From an uncultured Lachnospiraceae bacterium (GTDB lineage Bacteria; Bacillota; Clostridia; Lachnospirales; Lachnospiraceae): a stretch of DNA of 64,000 bases. The number at the start of each line of letters is the position of its first letter. Position 1 is the stretch's first letter. This document shows, in pieces, positions 1 through 8,813 of this stretch. The position numbers and the translations under genes are program-made. The DNA is taken from contig CAOKOL010000003.1 of assembly GCA_948470335.1 (NCBI GenBank), forward strand, positions 120,238-184,237. The letters are read 5' to 3'. Under the pieces are notes generated by a model, which was not told where the DNA came from, did not search any database, and saw only the letters and a list, made by a program, of their open reading frames with translations.

Positions 1-673
1 GTACCTGTCCCACAAAAGGATTGGAAGCGGCATCGTCGGCCAGCTCGTCTTCCGCCACGTTGGCCGCATAGATAACCGGTTTTCCTGTCAGCATGTTTAA
101 AGAGTGGAGCAGCACTTCCTCATCCTCGTCCGCAGCCTCAAAGCTTTTGGCCAGTTTTCCATCTTCCAGATGGGCTTTTAACCGTTCCAGAAGCGCCAGT
201 TCCCTGGCCAGCGCCTTGTCATTGCGGGCGCCCTTTGCGGTTTTGGAAATGCGCCGTTCCAGAATTTCCAGGTCGGAGAACAGCAGTTCCAGATTAATGG
301 TTTCGATATCTCTGGCAGGGTCTACGCTGCCGTCTACATGGACTACGTTGGCATCCTCAAAGCAGCGTACCACATGGACGATGGCGTCCACCTCACGGAT
401 ATTGGACAGAAACTGGTTGCCCAGTCCCTCGCCTTTGGAAGCGCCTTTGACAAGTCCGGCAATATCTACGAATTCCACAACTGCGGGAGTGGTTTTTCTC
501 GAATGATATAAATCCGTCAGCAGTTTTAAGCGGAAGTCCGGCACGGGAACGATTCCCACATTGGGGTCTATGGTACAAAAGGGATAATTGGCAGATTCTG
601 CGCCGGCTTTGGTCAGAGCGTTGAACAGAGTGCTTTTTCCTACGTTGGGCAAACCTACAATACCTAGTTTCAT
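1..673 (-). CDS. ychF: Redox-regulated ATPase/GTPase YchF (partial, runs off left edge)
   Basis: Read on the minus strand from an ATG at 673. The protein opens MKLGIVGLPNVGKSTLFNAL, with the P-loop GLPNVGKST typical of the Obg/YchF family, followed by NYPFCTIDPNVG and the G3 motif DIAGLVKGASKGEGLGNQF. These are hallmarks of YchF, a universally conserved ribosome-associated nucleotidase that prefers ATP. The frame stays open to base 1, so about 224 N-terminal residues of roughly 365 are present and the C-terminal TGS domain lies outside. A good ribosome binding site (AGGAGG read on the minus strand, 681-690) precedes the start. It is divergent from lgt. Confidence 0.95.
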   Translation of the reverse strand, partial: MKLGIVGLPNVGKSTLFNALTKAGAESANYPFCTIDPNVGIVPVPDFRLKLLTDLYHSRKTTPAVVEFVDIAGLVKGASKGEGLGNQFLSNIREVDAIVHVVRCFEDANVVHVDGSVDPARDIETINLELLFSDLEILERRISKTAKGARNDKALARELALLERLKAHLEDGKLAKSFEAADEDEEVLLHSLNMLTGKPVIYAANVAEDELADDAASNPFVGQV

Positions 674-826
674 GTTTCTTGTATCCTCCTTAAAAATCCT
701 GGTTGTATAGATCGGCCGTTTAACGGTATGCACAGCCTGAAAAATATACCCGTAAGTATAAAACCGATTTGAAAATGTTTACCCTTTAGTCTAACACAAG
801 ATTGGGAAAAGGGAAAGAGAATTGGT

Positions 827-855
827 TTGCTTTTTGTGAAAAAATAGAGTAAGAT
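827..855 (+). promoter_or_regulatory. Sigma-A-type promoter for lgt
   Basis: TTGCTT (827-832), a 17-base spacer and TAAGAT (850-855), in the AT-rich gap between divergent ychF and lgt, about 65 bases before the lgt start. Confidence 0.55.
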
Positions 856-918
856 GTTAGGAAAGTAAAAAAACCTATGTTTTTTCAACAGAATTTTATC
901 ATACGAGGTGGAATTGAT

Positions 919-1851
919 ATGAGTTTAGCGGCTGGCTATGACATCGCTTTTGTGAATCTGGGAATTCAGATTCAGCGGATTGTGAATGGATTTGTGCTGC
1001 CCATATTCGGCGGGTTTGAGATTAAGTATTACGGCCTGATTATCGGTATCGGCGTGCTGGCCGGAATGTTTATCGCAGATAGGAATGCGAAGGCCGCGGG
1101 GATGGGCGGAGACGTCATCTATGATTTCGGCATTTATGCCGTGATTTTTTCCGTGCTGGGGGCCAGGATTTACTATGTGATTTTTTCCTGGGACATGTAT
1201 AAAGACAATCTGATGCAGATCTTTCAGATCAGGAACGGCGGACTGGCCATTTACGGGGCGGTGATTGCGGCGGTTGTGACGCTTTTTGTATTCTGCAGGC
1301 TGAAAAAAGTGCCGGCGTTAAAGCTGGGAGACTGCTGTATTCCCGGACTGATTCTGGGACAGGCCATCGGGCGGTGGGGAAATTTTGTAAACTGCGAGGT
1401 GTTCGGCGGGTATACGGACAATCTGTTCGCCATGCAGATCCGCAGGTCTCTGGCGGATCCGGCCATGGTGTCTCAGGACCTTCTTGAACATCTGGTGGTA
1501 AAGGACGGCGTGGAATATATCCAGGTGCATCCTACTTTTCTGTATGAGTCGGCATGGGACTTTTGTGTTTTTGCCATACTGATGTGGGTGTTTTACAAAA
1601 GCCTCCCTTCCGGCGGCGGTTCAAAAGGGACGGGGCGCAGAAGAATTTACAGGAAAAAATTTGACGGGGAGATTATGTGTCTGTATTTTATTCTGTACGG
1701 CATCGGCCGTTTTGTGATCGAGGGGATCAGGGTGGACCAGTTGATGCTGTTTTCCACGGGGATTGCCGTGTCTCAGCTTTTGTCGGCGGTGATGGTGACT
1801 GCGGCGGCGGGGATACTGGTGTGGAAGCGGAGAGGAGTGAAATCTCCGTGA
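919..1851 (+). CDS. lgt: Prolipoprotein diacylglyceryl transferase
   Basis: Polytopic membrane enzyme that transfers diacylglycerol from phosphatidylglycerol to the lipobox cysteine of prelipoproteins. The signature GQAIGRWGNFVNCEVFGG and the preceding YGLIIGIGVLAG segment are characteristic. An in-frame ATG at 877 exists, but the ATG at 919 has the ribosome binding site GAGGTGG (905-911) and gives 310 residues, near the family norm. A basic loop (KGTGRRRIYRKKFDGE) lies before the last two helices. The substrate lipoproteins in this window include the binding proteins at 21728 and 26254. The 3' end overlaps a foreign Uma2-family fragment by about 12 bases, so the last few residues may have been changed by a rearrangement. 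Confidence 0.95.
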   Translation: MSLAAGYDIAFVNLGIQIQRIVNGFVLPIFGGFEIKYYGLIIGIGVLAGMFIADRNAKAAGMGGDVIYDFGIYAVIFSVLGARIYYVIFSWDMYKDNLMQIFQIRNGGLAIYGAVIAAVVTLFVFCRLKKVPALKLGDCCIPGLILGQAIGRWGNFVNCEVFGGYTDNLFAMQIRRSLADPAMVSQDLLEHLVVKDGVEYIQVHPTFLYESAWDFCVFAILMWVFYKSLPSGGGSKGTGRRRIYRKKFDGEIMCLYFILYGIGRFVIEGIRVDQLMLFSTGIAVSQLLSAVMVTAAAGILVWKRRGVKSP

Positions 1852-2120
1852 TCTGCGACCTTTCGAAGCTGGACGAAAAAGGGTGTCACGGCGCGCCGGA
1901 CTGGATTATTGAGGTGGTATCGCCTTCCAGTAAGCGGATGGACTATTTCAGAAAGCTTTTCAAATATAACAGCGCCGGCGTCAGAGAGTACTGGATTGTG
2001 GACCCGATCAAAGAGTTGGTGACGGTATACAATTTTGAACAGGAGACAATGGAGCAGTATGCTTTCGGGGAGGATGTGCCGGCAGGGATTTATGAGGGAT
2101 TTGTGATGAATATCAAATGA
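1839..2120 (+). pseudogene. C-terminal remnant of a Uma2-family (DUF820) endonuclease-like protein
   Basis: In a frame different from lgt, codons from 1839 onward read ISVICDLSKLDEKGC, then GAPDWIIEVVSPSS and GVREYWIVDP, and close with a stop at 2118-2120. This matches the C-terminal half of Uma2-family proteins (PD-(D/E)XK-like fold; APD...E..SPS and EYWIVDP are family hallmarks). The N-terminal half is absent: upstream in this frame the sequence is only the out-of-frame 3' end of lgt and resembles nothing. It has no start signal of its own. I read it as the scar of a deletion or insertion that joined lgt to a decayed uma2 gene. Confidence 0.75.
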
Positions 2121-2185
2121 TATGCGGGATTCTCGGTTGCAGACAATGAAGCGGTGCGTTAATTATATCATTTTATGATGGAGCA

Positions 2186-2210
2186 GGGACAGTTTCGGCT
2201 GTCTCTTTTT
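2186..2210 (+). terminator. Rho-independent terminator after lgt/uma2 remnant
   Basis: Stem GGGACAG / CTGTCTC (7 pairs, one G-U) with a six-base loop, followed directly by TTTTT (2206-2210). Confidence 0.75.
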
Positions 2211-2327
2211 CATATCATAACTTATCATTTCCAAACGGTTGTTCTGAATTGTATTCAAACACCTGTTCCGCGCGCGAAAAATGAGGAAAAAACAGGAAAA
2301 GAAATTCAAATTTTTTTTTCTCTGCCC

Positions 2328-2356
2328 TTGTGTTTTCCGGCGTATTATTATAAAAT
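2328..2356 (+). promoter_or_regulatory. Sigma-A-type promoter of the mraZ operon
   Basis: TTGTGT (2328-2333), 17-base spacer, TAAAAT (2351-2356), just upstream of the GTGG repeats and about 110 bases before mraZ. Confidence 0.65.
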
Positions 2357-2363
2357 GAATGTC

Positions 2364-2403
2364 AAGTGGTAAAAAAGTACATAAAGTGGTGGCTGGTGGT
2401 GGA
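2364..2403 (+). promoter_or_regulatory. Putative MraZ operator (GTGG direct repeats)
   Basis: GTGG occurs at 2366, 2386 and 2396, with a degenerate copy (GTAC) near 2377, so the repeats follow a period close to 10 bases. Further GTGG overlap at 2389 and 2399. MraZ is known to bind short G-rich direct repeats at about one helical turn upstream of its own gene. The position just downstream of the -10 box fits autorepression. Confidence 0.55.
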
Positions 2404-2464
2404 AAGCTGAGGGAATAGGTTTAAGACGCGGCGCAGGCTCCATAAGATGAGGCAGGTGAGAGGC

Positions 2465-2896
2465 GTGAGTGAATTTATCAGTCAATATGCACATTCACTG
2501 GACGCCAAAGGGCGTCTGATTATTCCTGCCCGCTACAGAGAGGAACTGGACGAAAGTGCCAGAATGACCGTGGGTCTGGATCACTGCCTGTTTATCTTTA
2601 AAGGAGAGGACTGGCAGGCGCTGACGGCCAAACTGAACGCCATTCCCATTTCCAACCGCGACGGACGTAAATTTGCCCGGTTTCTGATGTCGAACGCTTT
2701 TCCATGCGAGACGGACAAGCAGGGACGTATGGTGATTCCCCAGGTGCTCAGGGATTACGCGGGCCTGGAGAAAGATGTGGTGCTGGCCGGCGTGGGCAAC
2801 CGGATTGAGATCTGGGACAGCAAAACCTGGGCGGGGAGCGTCACATATGACGATATGGATGAAGTCGCCGAGAAAATGGAGGGGCTGGGAATTTGA
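2465..2896 (+). CDS. mraZ: Transcriptional regulator MraZ
   Basis: First gene of the dcw cluster; a DNA-binding protein with two AbrB-like SpoVT domains that represses its own operon. Both conserved boxes are visible: [19 protein letters not shown] near the N-terminus and [20 protein letters not shown] in the second half. An ATG at 2447 is in frame, but a GTG at 2465 preceded by AGGTGAG gives 143 residues, the usual length, and places the conserved start correctly. The stop overlaps the rsmH start (TGATG), which implies translational coupling. Confidence 0.93.
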   Translation: MSEFISQYAHSLDAKGRLIIPARYREELDESARMTVGLDHCLFIFKGEDWQALTAKLNAIPISNRDGRKFARFLMSNAFPCETDKQGRMVIPQVLRDYAGLEKDVVLAGVGNRIEIWDSKTWAGSVTYDDMDEVAEKMEGLGI

Positions 2897-3831
2897 TGGA
2901 GTTTCAACATAAATCTGTCCTGCTGGGTGAATGTATCGAATACCTGAATATCAGACCGGACGGTATTTATGCGGACGGAACCCTGGGCGGCGCAGGACAT
3001 TCTCTGGAGATCGTGAAGCGGCTGACGGACGGCGGGCTGCTGATCGGCATCGACCAGGATCAGGCGGCCATTGAGGCGGCCGGAGAACGGCTGTCGGCAT
3101 ACGAAGGGCGTTTTCGGATTATACGCAGCAATTATGTACATATGGCCGAGGTGCTGGCTGCGCAGGGAGTCCGGGGCGCGGACGGTATTCTGCTGGATCT
3201 GGGGGTATCCTCCTATCAACTGGATACGCCGGAACGGGGATTTTCCTATATGGAAGACGCACCGCTTGATATGCGTATGGATCAGAGGCAGGAGAAAACG
3301 GCAAGAGATCTTGTGAATGACTATACGGAACAGGAATTGTACCGGGTAATCAGAGATTACGGAGAAGATAAATTCGCGAAGAATATCGCAAAGCACATTG
3401 TAAGAGCCAGGCAGGACAAGCCGGTAGAGACGACGGGAGAGCTGGCGGAGCTGATTAAAAGAGCGATACCGGCCAAGGTCAGGGCCCAGGGAGGCCATCC
3501 GGCAAAACGGACATTTCAGGCTATCCGGATTGAGCTGAATCAGGAGCTTTCGGTTCTGACAGAGGCGCTGGATCAGATGGCAGGACTGCTGAAACCGGGA
3601 GGAAGGCTGTGTATCATTACCTTCCATTCTCTGGAGGACAGGATTGTAAAACGCAGGTTTCGGGAATGGGAACATCCCTGTACCTGTCCGCCGGATTTTC
3701 CGGTCTGTGTCTGCGGTAAAAAAAGTCAGGGGCGGGTGGTAACGAGAAAGCCGGTTCTTCCCGGAAAGGAAGAACTGGAGGAGAATGCAAGGTCAAAGAG
3801 CGCAAAGTTAAGAGTATTTGAGAAAAAATAA
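2896..3831 (+). CDS. rsmH: 16S rRNA (cytosine(1402)-N4)-methyltransferase
   Basis: SAM-dependent methyltransferase that modifies C1402 of 16S rRNA. Motif I reads [12 protein letters not shown], followed by GIDQDQAAI (SAM ribose-binding acid), [13 protein letters not shown] and the late motif [15 protein letters not shown], all diagnostic of RsmH/MraW. At 311 residues it has the normal length. The ATG at 2896 overlaps the mraZ stop by one base; a TTG one codon earlier is unlikely. Second gene of the dcw operon. Confidence 0.96.
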   Translation: MEFQHKSVLLGECIEYLNIRPDGIYADGTLGGAGHSLEIVKRLTDGGLLIGIDQDQAAIEAAGERLSAYEGRFRIIRSNYVHMAEVLAAQGVRGADGILLDLGVSSYQLDTPERGFSYMEDAPLDMRMDQRQEKTARDLVNDYTEQELYRVIRDYGEDKFAKNIAKHIVRARQDKPVETTGELAELIKRAIPAKVRAQGGHPAKRTFQAIRIELNQELSVLTEALDQMAGLLKPGGRLCIITFHSLEDRIVKRRFREWEHPCTCPPDFPVCVCGKKSQGRVVTRKPVLPGKEELEENARSKSAKLRVFEKK

Positions 3832-3876
3832 AAGATCGACAGCAGGACATCGGTCAGACAGAGAGTGAGGGGAGTT

Positions 3877-4377
3877 ATGGCCAGCAGGAGACAGCAGGGG
3901 GCACACAGAAGGACGCCGCAGGCGGAGAGAAGAAACCGTTATTATACGGAAGGAAATGTGGTACGCCAGGAAAGACATTCCGAGGAGTATGTCCGTGTCG
4001 GAACGGAACGGGAACGGAAACGGTATCATGTGCGCAAAAACTGGAAGAAAGCCAGTTTTATGACGCTGCCCTATGTGTTTGCGCTGACCCTTGCCAGCAT
4101 TGCGCTGGTGGTGGTATCCACCCGGTATCTGGAGGCCAGGAATGGGATTAATGACAGTGCCAGGACGGTCAGGATGCTGGAGAGCGAGCTGGAGGGACTG
4201 CGGGAGTCCAACAGCGGTTTGCGGAAAAGCATCAGTAATTATACGGATCTGGAGTATGTTTATAAAGTCGCTACGGAGGAGCTGGGCATGGTGCCGGCCG
4301 GGGAAGATCAGGTCATTTATTTTAACAGGACAGAAAGTGAGTACGTAAGACAGAATGAGGACATCCCGAAAGAATAA
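3877..4377 (+). CDS. ftsL: Cell division protein FtsL-like
   Basis: A bitopic membrane protein of 166 residues: a basic cytoplasmic N-terminus, one membrane segment (about residues 57-80, FALTLASIALVVVSTRY) and an extracellular coiled coil (MLESELEGLRESNSGLRKS). It ends in a YKVATEELGMV motif typical of FtsL-family C-termini. FtsL joins FtsQ/DivIB and FtsB in the divisome complex that activates FtsW and the PBP encoded next door. The start is the ATG at 3877, preceded by GAGGGGAG; an upstream in-frame GTG sits inside that site. The 3' end overlaps the next gene by 23 bases. Identity rests on position and architecture more than on sequence. Confidence 0.8.
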   Translation: MASRRQQGAHRRTPQAERRNRYYTEGNVVRQERHSEEYVRVGTERERKRYHVRKNWKKASFMTLPYVFALTLASIALVVVSTRYLEARNGINDSARTVRMLESELEGLRESNSGLRKSISNYTDLEYVYKVATEELGMVPAGEDQVIYFNRTESEYVRQNEDIPKE

Positions 4378-6622
4378 GGTGAAACCATTTTACCGGTATA
4401 TGCAGAGAAAACTGGTGCTGTTGTTTCTGATCGGCTTTATGGTCTTATTCGGCCTGAGTGTCGTTTTGTTTACGATAGCCGGCAACGATGTGGAATATAA
4501 ACAGATCGTCCTGAATCAGCAGTCTTATGAAAGCAGGGATATTGCTTTTGAGCGGGGAGAGATTCTTGACCGGAACGGGACGGTGCTGGCGGGAAATGAA
4601 AGGGTCTATAATCTGATTTTAGACCCTAAAATTATTTTATCCGACGACCGGAAATATACGGAGACAACTCTGAACGCGCTGACGGAGTGCTATGGCTACG
4701 ACAGGGCCGAGCTGCAGAAGATTCTTGACGAACAGCCGGGCAGCAGTTACGTTCGTTTTGAAAAGCAGATGTCGGAAGAACGCAAGGAGCTGTTTGATAC
4801 CTATGAGGCCGAATTCAATGAGAACCAGGCGAAAACCGGCGGCAAACAGAAGATTGCGGGGGTCTGGTTCGAGGAAGAATACCGCAGAATCTACCCTTAT
4901 GATAATCTGGCCAGTCAGGTCATCGGCTTTACCTCCTCCGACGGCAAGGACGGACGAATGGGGCTGGAAGCCTATTACAACGATGTGCTGAACGGCGTCA
5001 ACGGCAGGGAATACGGTTATTTCGACGATGATTCCACCAGGCAGAGGGAGATCGAGCCGGCAAAAAACGGTTATACGCTGGTGTCCACCATTGATCTTTA
5101 TGTGCAGCAGGTCTGTCAGAAATATGTGGACAAATATGTGAACGAGGTAGGCTGCAAAGATGTGGGCGTGATCGTGATGAATCCTCAGAATGCGGAGATT
5201 CTGGCCATGGCCATGAAAAGCTCCTATAACCTGAACGATCCTTCCGATCTGTCCGGTTACTGCACGCCGGAGGAACTGGCGGCGCTGGAGAACAATGAGG
5301 AAGAACGGACGCTGAAAATGAACGAGATGTGGAAAAACCACTGCATCAGCGATACTTTTGAGCCCGGTTCCACCGCCAAGACCTTTACCATAGGAGCAGC
5401 GCTGGAGGAAGGAAAAATCACCGGCAATGAGGCCTATCCCTGCGGCGGTTCGCTTTGGGTGGGCGGCCATGAGATCCACTGCCATAACGAGCTGGGACAT
5501 GGAACGCTGACGGTTACTCAGACGCTGATGAGTTCCTGCAATGTGGGCCTGATGTATATCGCGAAGGCCACCACCGCAGAGGTTTTTTCCAGGTATCAGG
5601 AGATTTTCGGTTTCGGCCAGTTGACCGGCATCGACCTGCCCAATGAGGCTTCCGCGTCCGGACTGCTTTATACGGCGGAAAATATGGACCCTACCAGTCT
5701 GGCAACCAACTCTTTTGGACAGAATTATAATGTGACGATGATCCAGATTGCGGCGGCCTATGCTTCTGTTTTAAACGGCGGCAATTATTACGAGCCCCGT
5801 CTGGTGCGTCAGATTATTGATGAAAACGGCGCCGTGATAGAAAATACGAGCAAGGTTCTGGTGCGGAAAACCTTAAGTACCTCCACCTGCGAATTTCTGA
5901 AAAACGCGCTGTTTCAGACCGTAGAGGGCGGAACCGGGCAGAAAGCGGCGATTCCCGGCTACCGGATGGGCGGAAAGACCGGTACGGCGGAGAAGCTGCC
6001 CAGGGACGAGGATACCTTTATCGTATCCTTTGTGGCGGATATTCCGGCGGATTATCCGGAAGTGTTTATCTATGTGGCTATCGACGAGCCTCAGGTGGAG
6101 AAACAGTCCGACAGTTCTCAGGCTACGGAACTGTGCCGGAATATTTTGAAAGAAATTCTGCCTTATCTGAATATATATCCTACCGAGGATATTCCGGAGG
6201 ATGAGACGGAAGCGCCGGAGGAAAATCCGGATGGCGAGGAACCGCAGGAGGGTGAGGAAGACGGAGAAGAAGAAGCGCCCAATCCGATCACCATTATTGA
6301 CAACAATGAAGAATATAACAACGGCGGTTTTTCCGGAGAGAAACCCCGGCATGATGAGGAAGAACCGGGAGAGGGGCAGGATCCCGAAGGAGACGGGCAG
6401 CAGGACGGCCAGCCTCCTGCGCAGGAGGGTCAGCCTCCGGAGGGCGACAGGCAGAATCCCAGTTGGGATGATATTCCCACCGGGAATCAGCCGCCCGGCG
6501 GTCAGCCCTCCGGCAATGAAAATCCTTCCGGCAATGAAGATCCTTCCGGTTCTGAGGCAAATGCCGGACCAGATCAGGATCCCGGACAGAATCCGGAAGA
6601 TGGCCAGACGCCGGAAGAATGA
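4355..6622 (+). CDS. Class B penicillin-binding protein (FtsI/PBP2x type) with long acidic C-terminal tail
   Basis: Peptidoglycan D,D-transpeptidase of the septal machinery. After a basic cytoplasmic tip and one membrane anchor (about residues 18-42) come the class B dimerisation domain (RGEILDRNGTVLAGN) and the transpeptidase domain. The catalytic motifs are SxxK in FEPGSTAK (Ser339), SxN in MSSCN, and KTGTAE (Lys541). Residues from about 610 to 755 form a tail very rich in Glu, Asp, Pro, Gly, Gln and Asn with no PASTA domain. Its DNA contains near-repeats of a Pro-Ser-Gly-Asn-Glu coding unit at about 6508-6557. The normal family end is near residue 610. It overlaps ftsL and is followed by a second class B PBP. 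Confidence 0.93.
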   Translation: MRTSRKNKVKPFYRYMQRKLVLLFLIGFMVLFGLSVVLFTIAGNDVEYKQIVLNQQSYESRDIAFERGEILDRNGTVLAGNERVYNLILDPKIILSDDRKYTETTLNALTECYGYDRAELQKILDEQPGSSYVRFEKQMSEERKELFDTYEAEFNENQAKTGGKQKIAGVWFEEEYRRIYPYDNLASQVIGFTSSDGKDGRMGLEAYYNDVLNGVNGREYGYFDDDSTRQREIEPAKNGYTLVSTIDLYVQQVCQKYVDKYVNEVGCKDVGVIVMNPQNAEILAMAMKSSYNLNDPSDLSGYCTPEELAALENNEEERTLKMNEMWKNHCISDTFEPGSTAKTFTIGAALEEGKITGNEAYPCGGSLWVGGHEIHCHNELGHGTLTVTQTLMSSCNVGLMYIAKATTAEVFSRYQEIFGFGQLTGIDLPNEASASGLLYTAENMDPTSLATNSFGQNYNVTMIQIAAAYASVLNGGNYYEPRLVRQIIDENGAVIENTSKVLVRKTLSTSTCEFLKNALFQTVEGGTGQKAAIPGYRMGGKTGTAEKLPRDEDTFIVSFVADIPADYPEVFIYVAIDEPQVEKQSDSSQATELCRNILKEILPYLNIYPTEDIPEDETEAPEENPDGEEPQEGEEDGEEEAPNPITIIDNNEEYNNGGFSGEKPRHDEEEPGEGQDPEGDGQQDGQPPAQEGQPPEGDRQNPSWDDIPTGNQPPGGQPSGNENPSGNEDPSGSEANAGPDQDPGQNPEDGQTPEE

Positions 6623-6686
6623 CAGCAGACAGGAGGGAACCGGTTTTGGCGGTATTGCGGGCCGGTTTGTCCTGTGGTACAAAACT

Positions 6687-6716
6687 TTGGTCATAGTCTG
6701 GGCTGTGTGCTAATAC
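6687..6716 (+). promoter_or_regulatory. Possible promoter upstream of spoVD
   Basis: TTGGTC (6687-6692), 18-base spacer, TAATAC (6711-6716) in the 124-base gap before spoVD. A second -10-like TATAGT follows at 6720-6725. A sporulation sigma factor could also read this gap, but I cannot assign one with confidence. Confidence 0.3.
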
Positions 6717-6746
6717 ATTATAGTAATATTTAAAATCGGACACAGT

Positions 6747-8711
6747 ATGAACCGGAGCAAAACCTATCAAAGAAAGAAAATTGTATTTTTCTGCATGGCG
6801 TCGGCCCTCTTGATGCTGGGGCTGATCGTCAGGTCCGGCTACCTGATGGTCTGTCAGTCGGAATATTATACGGAGATGGCCAGCCAGTTACATCAGAGAG
6901 AGCGCTATATCAAAGCGGCCAGAGGGAATATCTACGATGCCAGCGGCACTCTGGTGGCCGCTAACCGTACCGTATGTACGATTTCCGTGATTCACAACCA
7001 GATCCGGGACGAGGAGGAAGTGGTCCGCACGCTGTCCCGGATGCTGGAGATGGAAGAATCAGAAGTCAGAAAAAAAGTGGAAAAGTACAGCGCCAGGGAG
7101 ATTATAAAGACCAACGTAGACAAGGAGATCGGGGACCAGATCCGCCTCTGCCAGTTGGAAGGCGTCAAGGTGGATGAAGACTATAAACGGTACTATCCTT
7201 ACGGTTCTCTGGCCTCCAAAGTGCTGGGATTTACCGGGAGCGACAACCAGGGGATTATCGGTCTGGAAGTGAAATACGAAGAATATCTGAAAGGGACCGA
7301 CGGACTGATTCTGACCCTGACGGACGCCAGGGGCGTGGAGATCGACCAGGCCGCAGAGGAGCGGATTGAACCGGTGGCCGGCAATGATCTGCATATCAGT
7401 CTGGATGTGAATATACAGAAATATGCGGAACAGGCCGCTTACAAAATTATGGAAGAAAAAGGGGCCAATTCGGTTTCCGTCATTATCATGAATCCTCAGA
7501 ACGGGGAAATTTATGCGATGGTGAACGTGCCGGAATTTGACCTGAATGATCCCTTTACATTATTGGAAGAACCGGAGGAACCGGTGACGGCAGAGGAAAA
7601 ACAGGATCTGCTGAATCAGATGTGGCGAAACGGCTGCATCAATGATACCTATGAGCCCGGTTCCACCTTTAAGATTATCACGATGACGGCAGGGCTGGAA
7701 TCAGGGGTGGTTTCGCCTTCGGATTCCTTTTACTGTCCCGGATACAAGATGGTGGAGGACAGACGGATTCGCTGTCACAAGGTTGCGGGCCACGGGGCCG
7801 AGGACTTTGTGCTGGGCGCCATGAACTCCTGCAATCCGGTGTTTATCGAGGTGGGGCTCAGGCTGGGCGTGGACCGTACTTATGAATATCTGGAGCGGCT
7901 GGGACTGCTTGAAAAAACCGGGGTGGACCTGCCCGGAGAGGCGGGTACCATTATGCATAAAAAAGAAAATGTGGGAGAGGTGGAGCTGGCCACGGTTTCT
8001 TTCGGACAGTCTTTTCAGATTACGCCGTTAAGGCTGCTGACCTCTGTCTGTTCCATCATTAACGGCGGAACCCAGGTGACGCCCCATTTCGGAGTATCTG
8101 TCCACAATGCCGACGGAGAACAGGTTTATACGCTGGAATATCCGGTAAAAGAGGGAATTATCTCGGAGGAAACCAGCGGCCGGGTGCGGGAGATACTGGA
8201 AAAGGTGGTGGCGGAAGGCACCGGAAAGCGGGCCTATCTGCCGGGATTTCGGATCGGCGGAAAGACAGCCACTTCGGAGAAGCTGCCCCGGCGCAGCGGG
8301 AAATATATTTCCTCCTTCCTGGGATTTGCCCCGGCGGACCATCCCCAGGTGGCGGCGCTGATTACCATTGACGAGCCGGAGGGTATTTATTACGGCGGTA
8401 CGGTGGCGGCGCCGGTGATCGCTTCCATATTTGACAATATCCTGCCCTATCTGGGCGTGGAGCCTGCCTATACGGAGGCGGAACTGGAAACCTATGAGAT
8501 CGGCGAGGCTCAGGTGCCGGATTTCATGGGAATGACGATGAAGGAAGCCAAAGAGGTGCTGAACGGAGCGGAATTTGATGTGCGGTACATCGGACTTGAG
8601 GAGACTGCGTCAGGTGCCGGGGAAGATCCCGTGGTGACAGATCAGTTTCCGCTGGCAGGCGAACAGATACAAAAGACGGGCGTCGTGATTTTATATTTTG
8701 AAAATGACTGA
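6747..8711 (+). CDS. spoVD: Class B penicillin-binding protein with PASTA domain (SpoVD type)
   Basis: 654 residues: one N-terminal membrane anchor (about 12-32), a dimerisation domain with RGNIYDASGTLVAANR, a transpeptidase domain and one C-terminal PASTA domain (about 588-654, starting QVPDFMGMTMKEAKEVL). SxxK is YEPGSTFK (Ser306) and SxN is MNSCN. The third motif reads KTATSEKLP (Lys506), with Ala where nearly all PBPs have Gly. SpoVD makes spore cortex together with the SEDS protein SpoVE; the ftsW/spoVE-like gene lies two genes downstream. It could instead serve vegetative division, since the gene before it is also a class B PBP. Confidence 0.88.
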   Translation: MNRSKTYQRKKIVFFCMASALLMLGLIVRSGYLMVCQSEYYTEMASQLHQRERYIKAARGNIYDASGTLVAANRTVCTISVIHNQIRDEEEVVRTLSRMLEMEESEVRKKVEKYSAREIIKTNVDKEIGDQIRLCQLEGVKVDEDYKRYYPYGSLASKVLGFTGSDNQGIIGLEVKYEEYLKGTDGLILTLTDARGVEIDQAAEERIEPVAGNDLHISLDVNIQKYAEQAAYKIMEEKGANSVSVIIMNPQNGEIYAMVNVPEFDLNDPFTLLEEPEEPVTAEEKQDLLNQMWRNGCINDTYEPGSTFKIITMTAGLESGVVSPSDSFYCPGYKMVEDRRIRCHKVAGHGAEDFVLGAMNSCNPVFIEVGLRLGVDRTYEYLERLGLLEKTGVDLPGEAGTIMHKKENVGEVELATVSFGQSFQITPLRLLTSVCSIINGGTQVTPHFGVSVHNADGEQVYTLEYPVKEGIISEETSGRVREILEKVVAEGTGKRAYLPGFRIGGKTATSEKLPRRSGKYISSFLGFAPADHPQVAALITIDEPEGIYYGGTVAAPVIASIFDNILPYLGVEPAYTEAELETYEIGEAQVPDFMGMTMKEAKEVLNGAEFDVRYIGLEETASGAGEDPVVTDQFPLAGEQIQKTGVVILYFEND

Positions 8712-8720
8712 TTCTCCCGT

Positions 8721-8749
8721 TGAATACTGAAATAGAATGGCGTATACTT
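8721..8749 (+). promoter_or_regulatory. Strong sigma-A promoter for mraY
   Basis: TTGAAT (8721-8726), exact 17-base spacer, TATACT (8744-8749), in the 102-base gap after spoVD. It would let mraY-ftsW be made independently of upstream transcription. Confidence 0.75.
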
Positions 8750-8813
8750 GTATCCCGGATACAAAGGCGGCAGTTTTGGATGACGCAGCAGGTGCGTCGG
8801 AAAAGAGGAAACC

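Noticed and set aside
2175..2372. 65-codon plus-strand open frame before mraZ
   Set aside because: Spans the terminator and the mraZ promoter, and its translation looks like non-coding AT-rich DNA.
2364..2402. GTCAAGTGG near the mraZ promoter as a member of the dispersed repeat
   Set aside because: Only nine bases match the repeat linker and the rest fits MraZ-type GTGG repeats; chance match.
4637..5500. 287-codon minus-strand open frame inside the PBP gene
   Set aside because: Shadow frame of a well-supported gene; no start signals.
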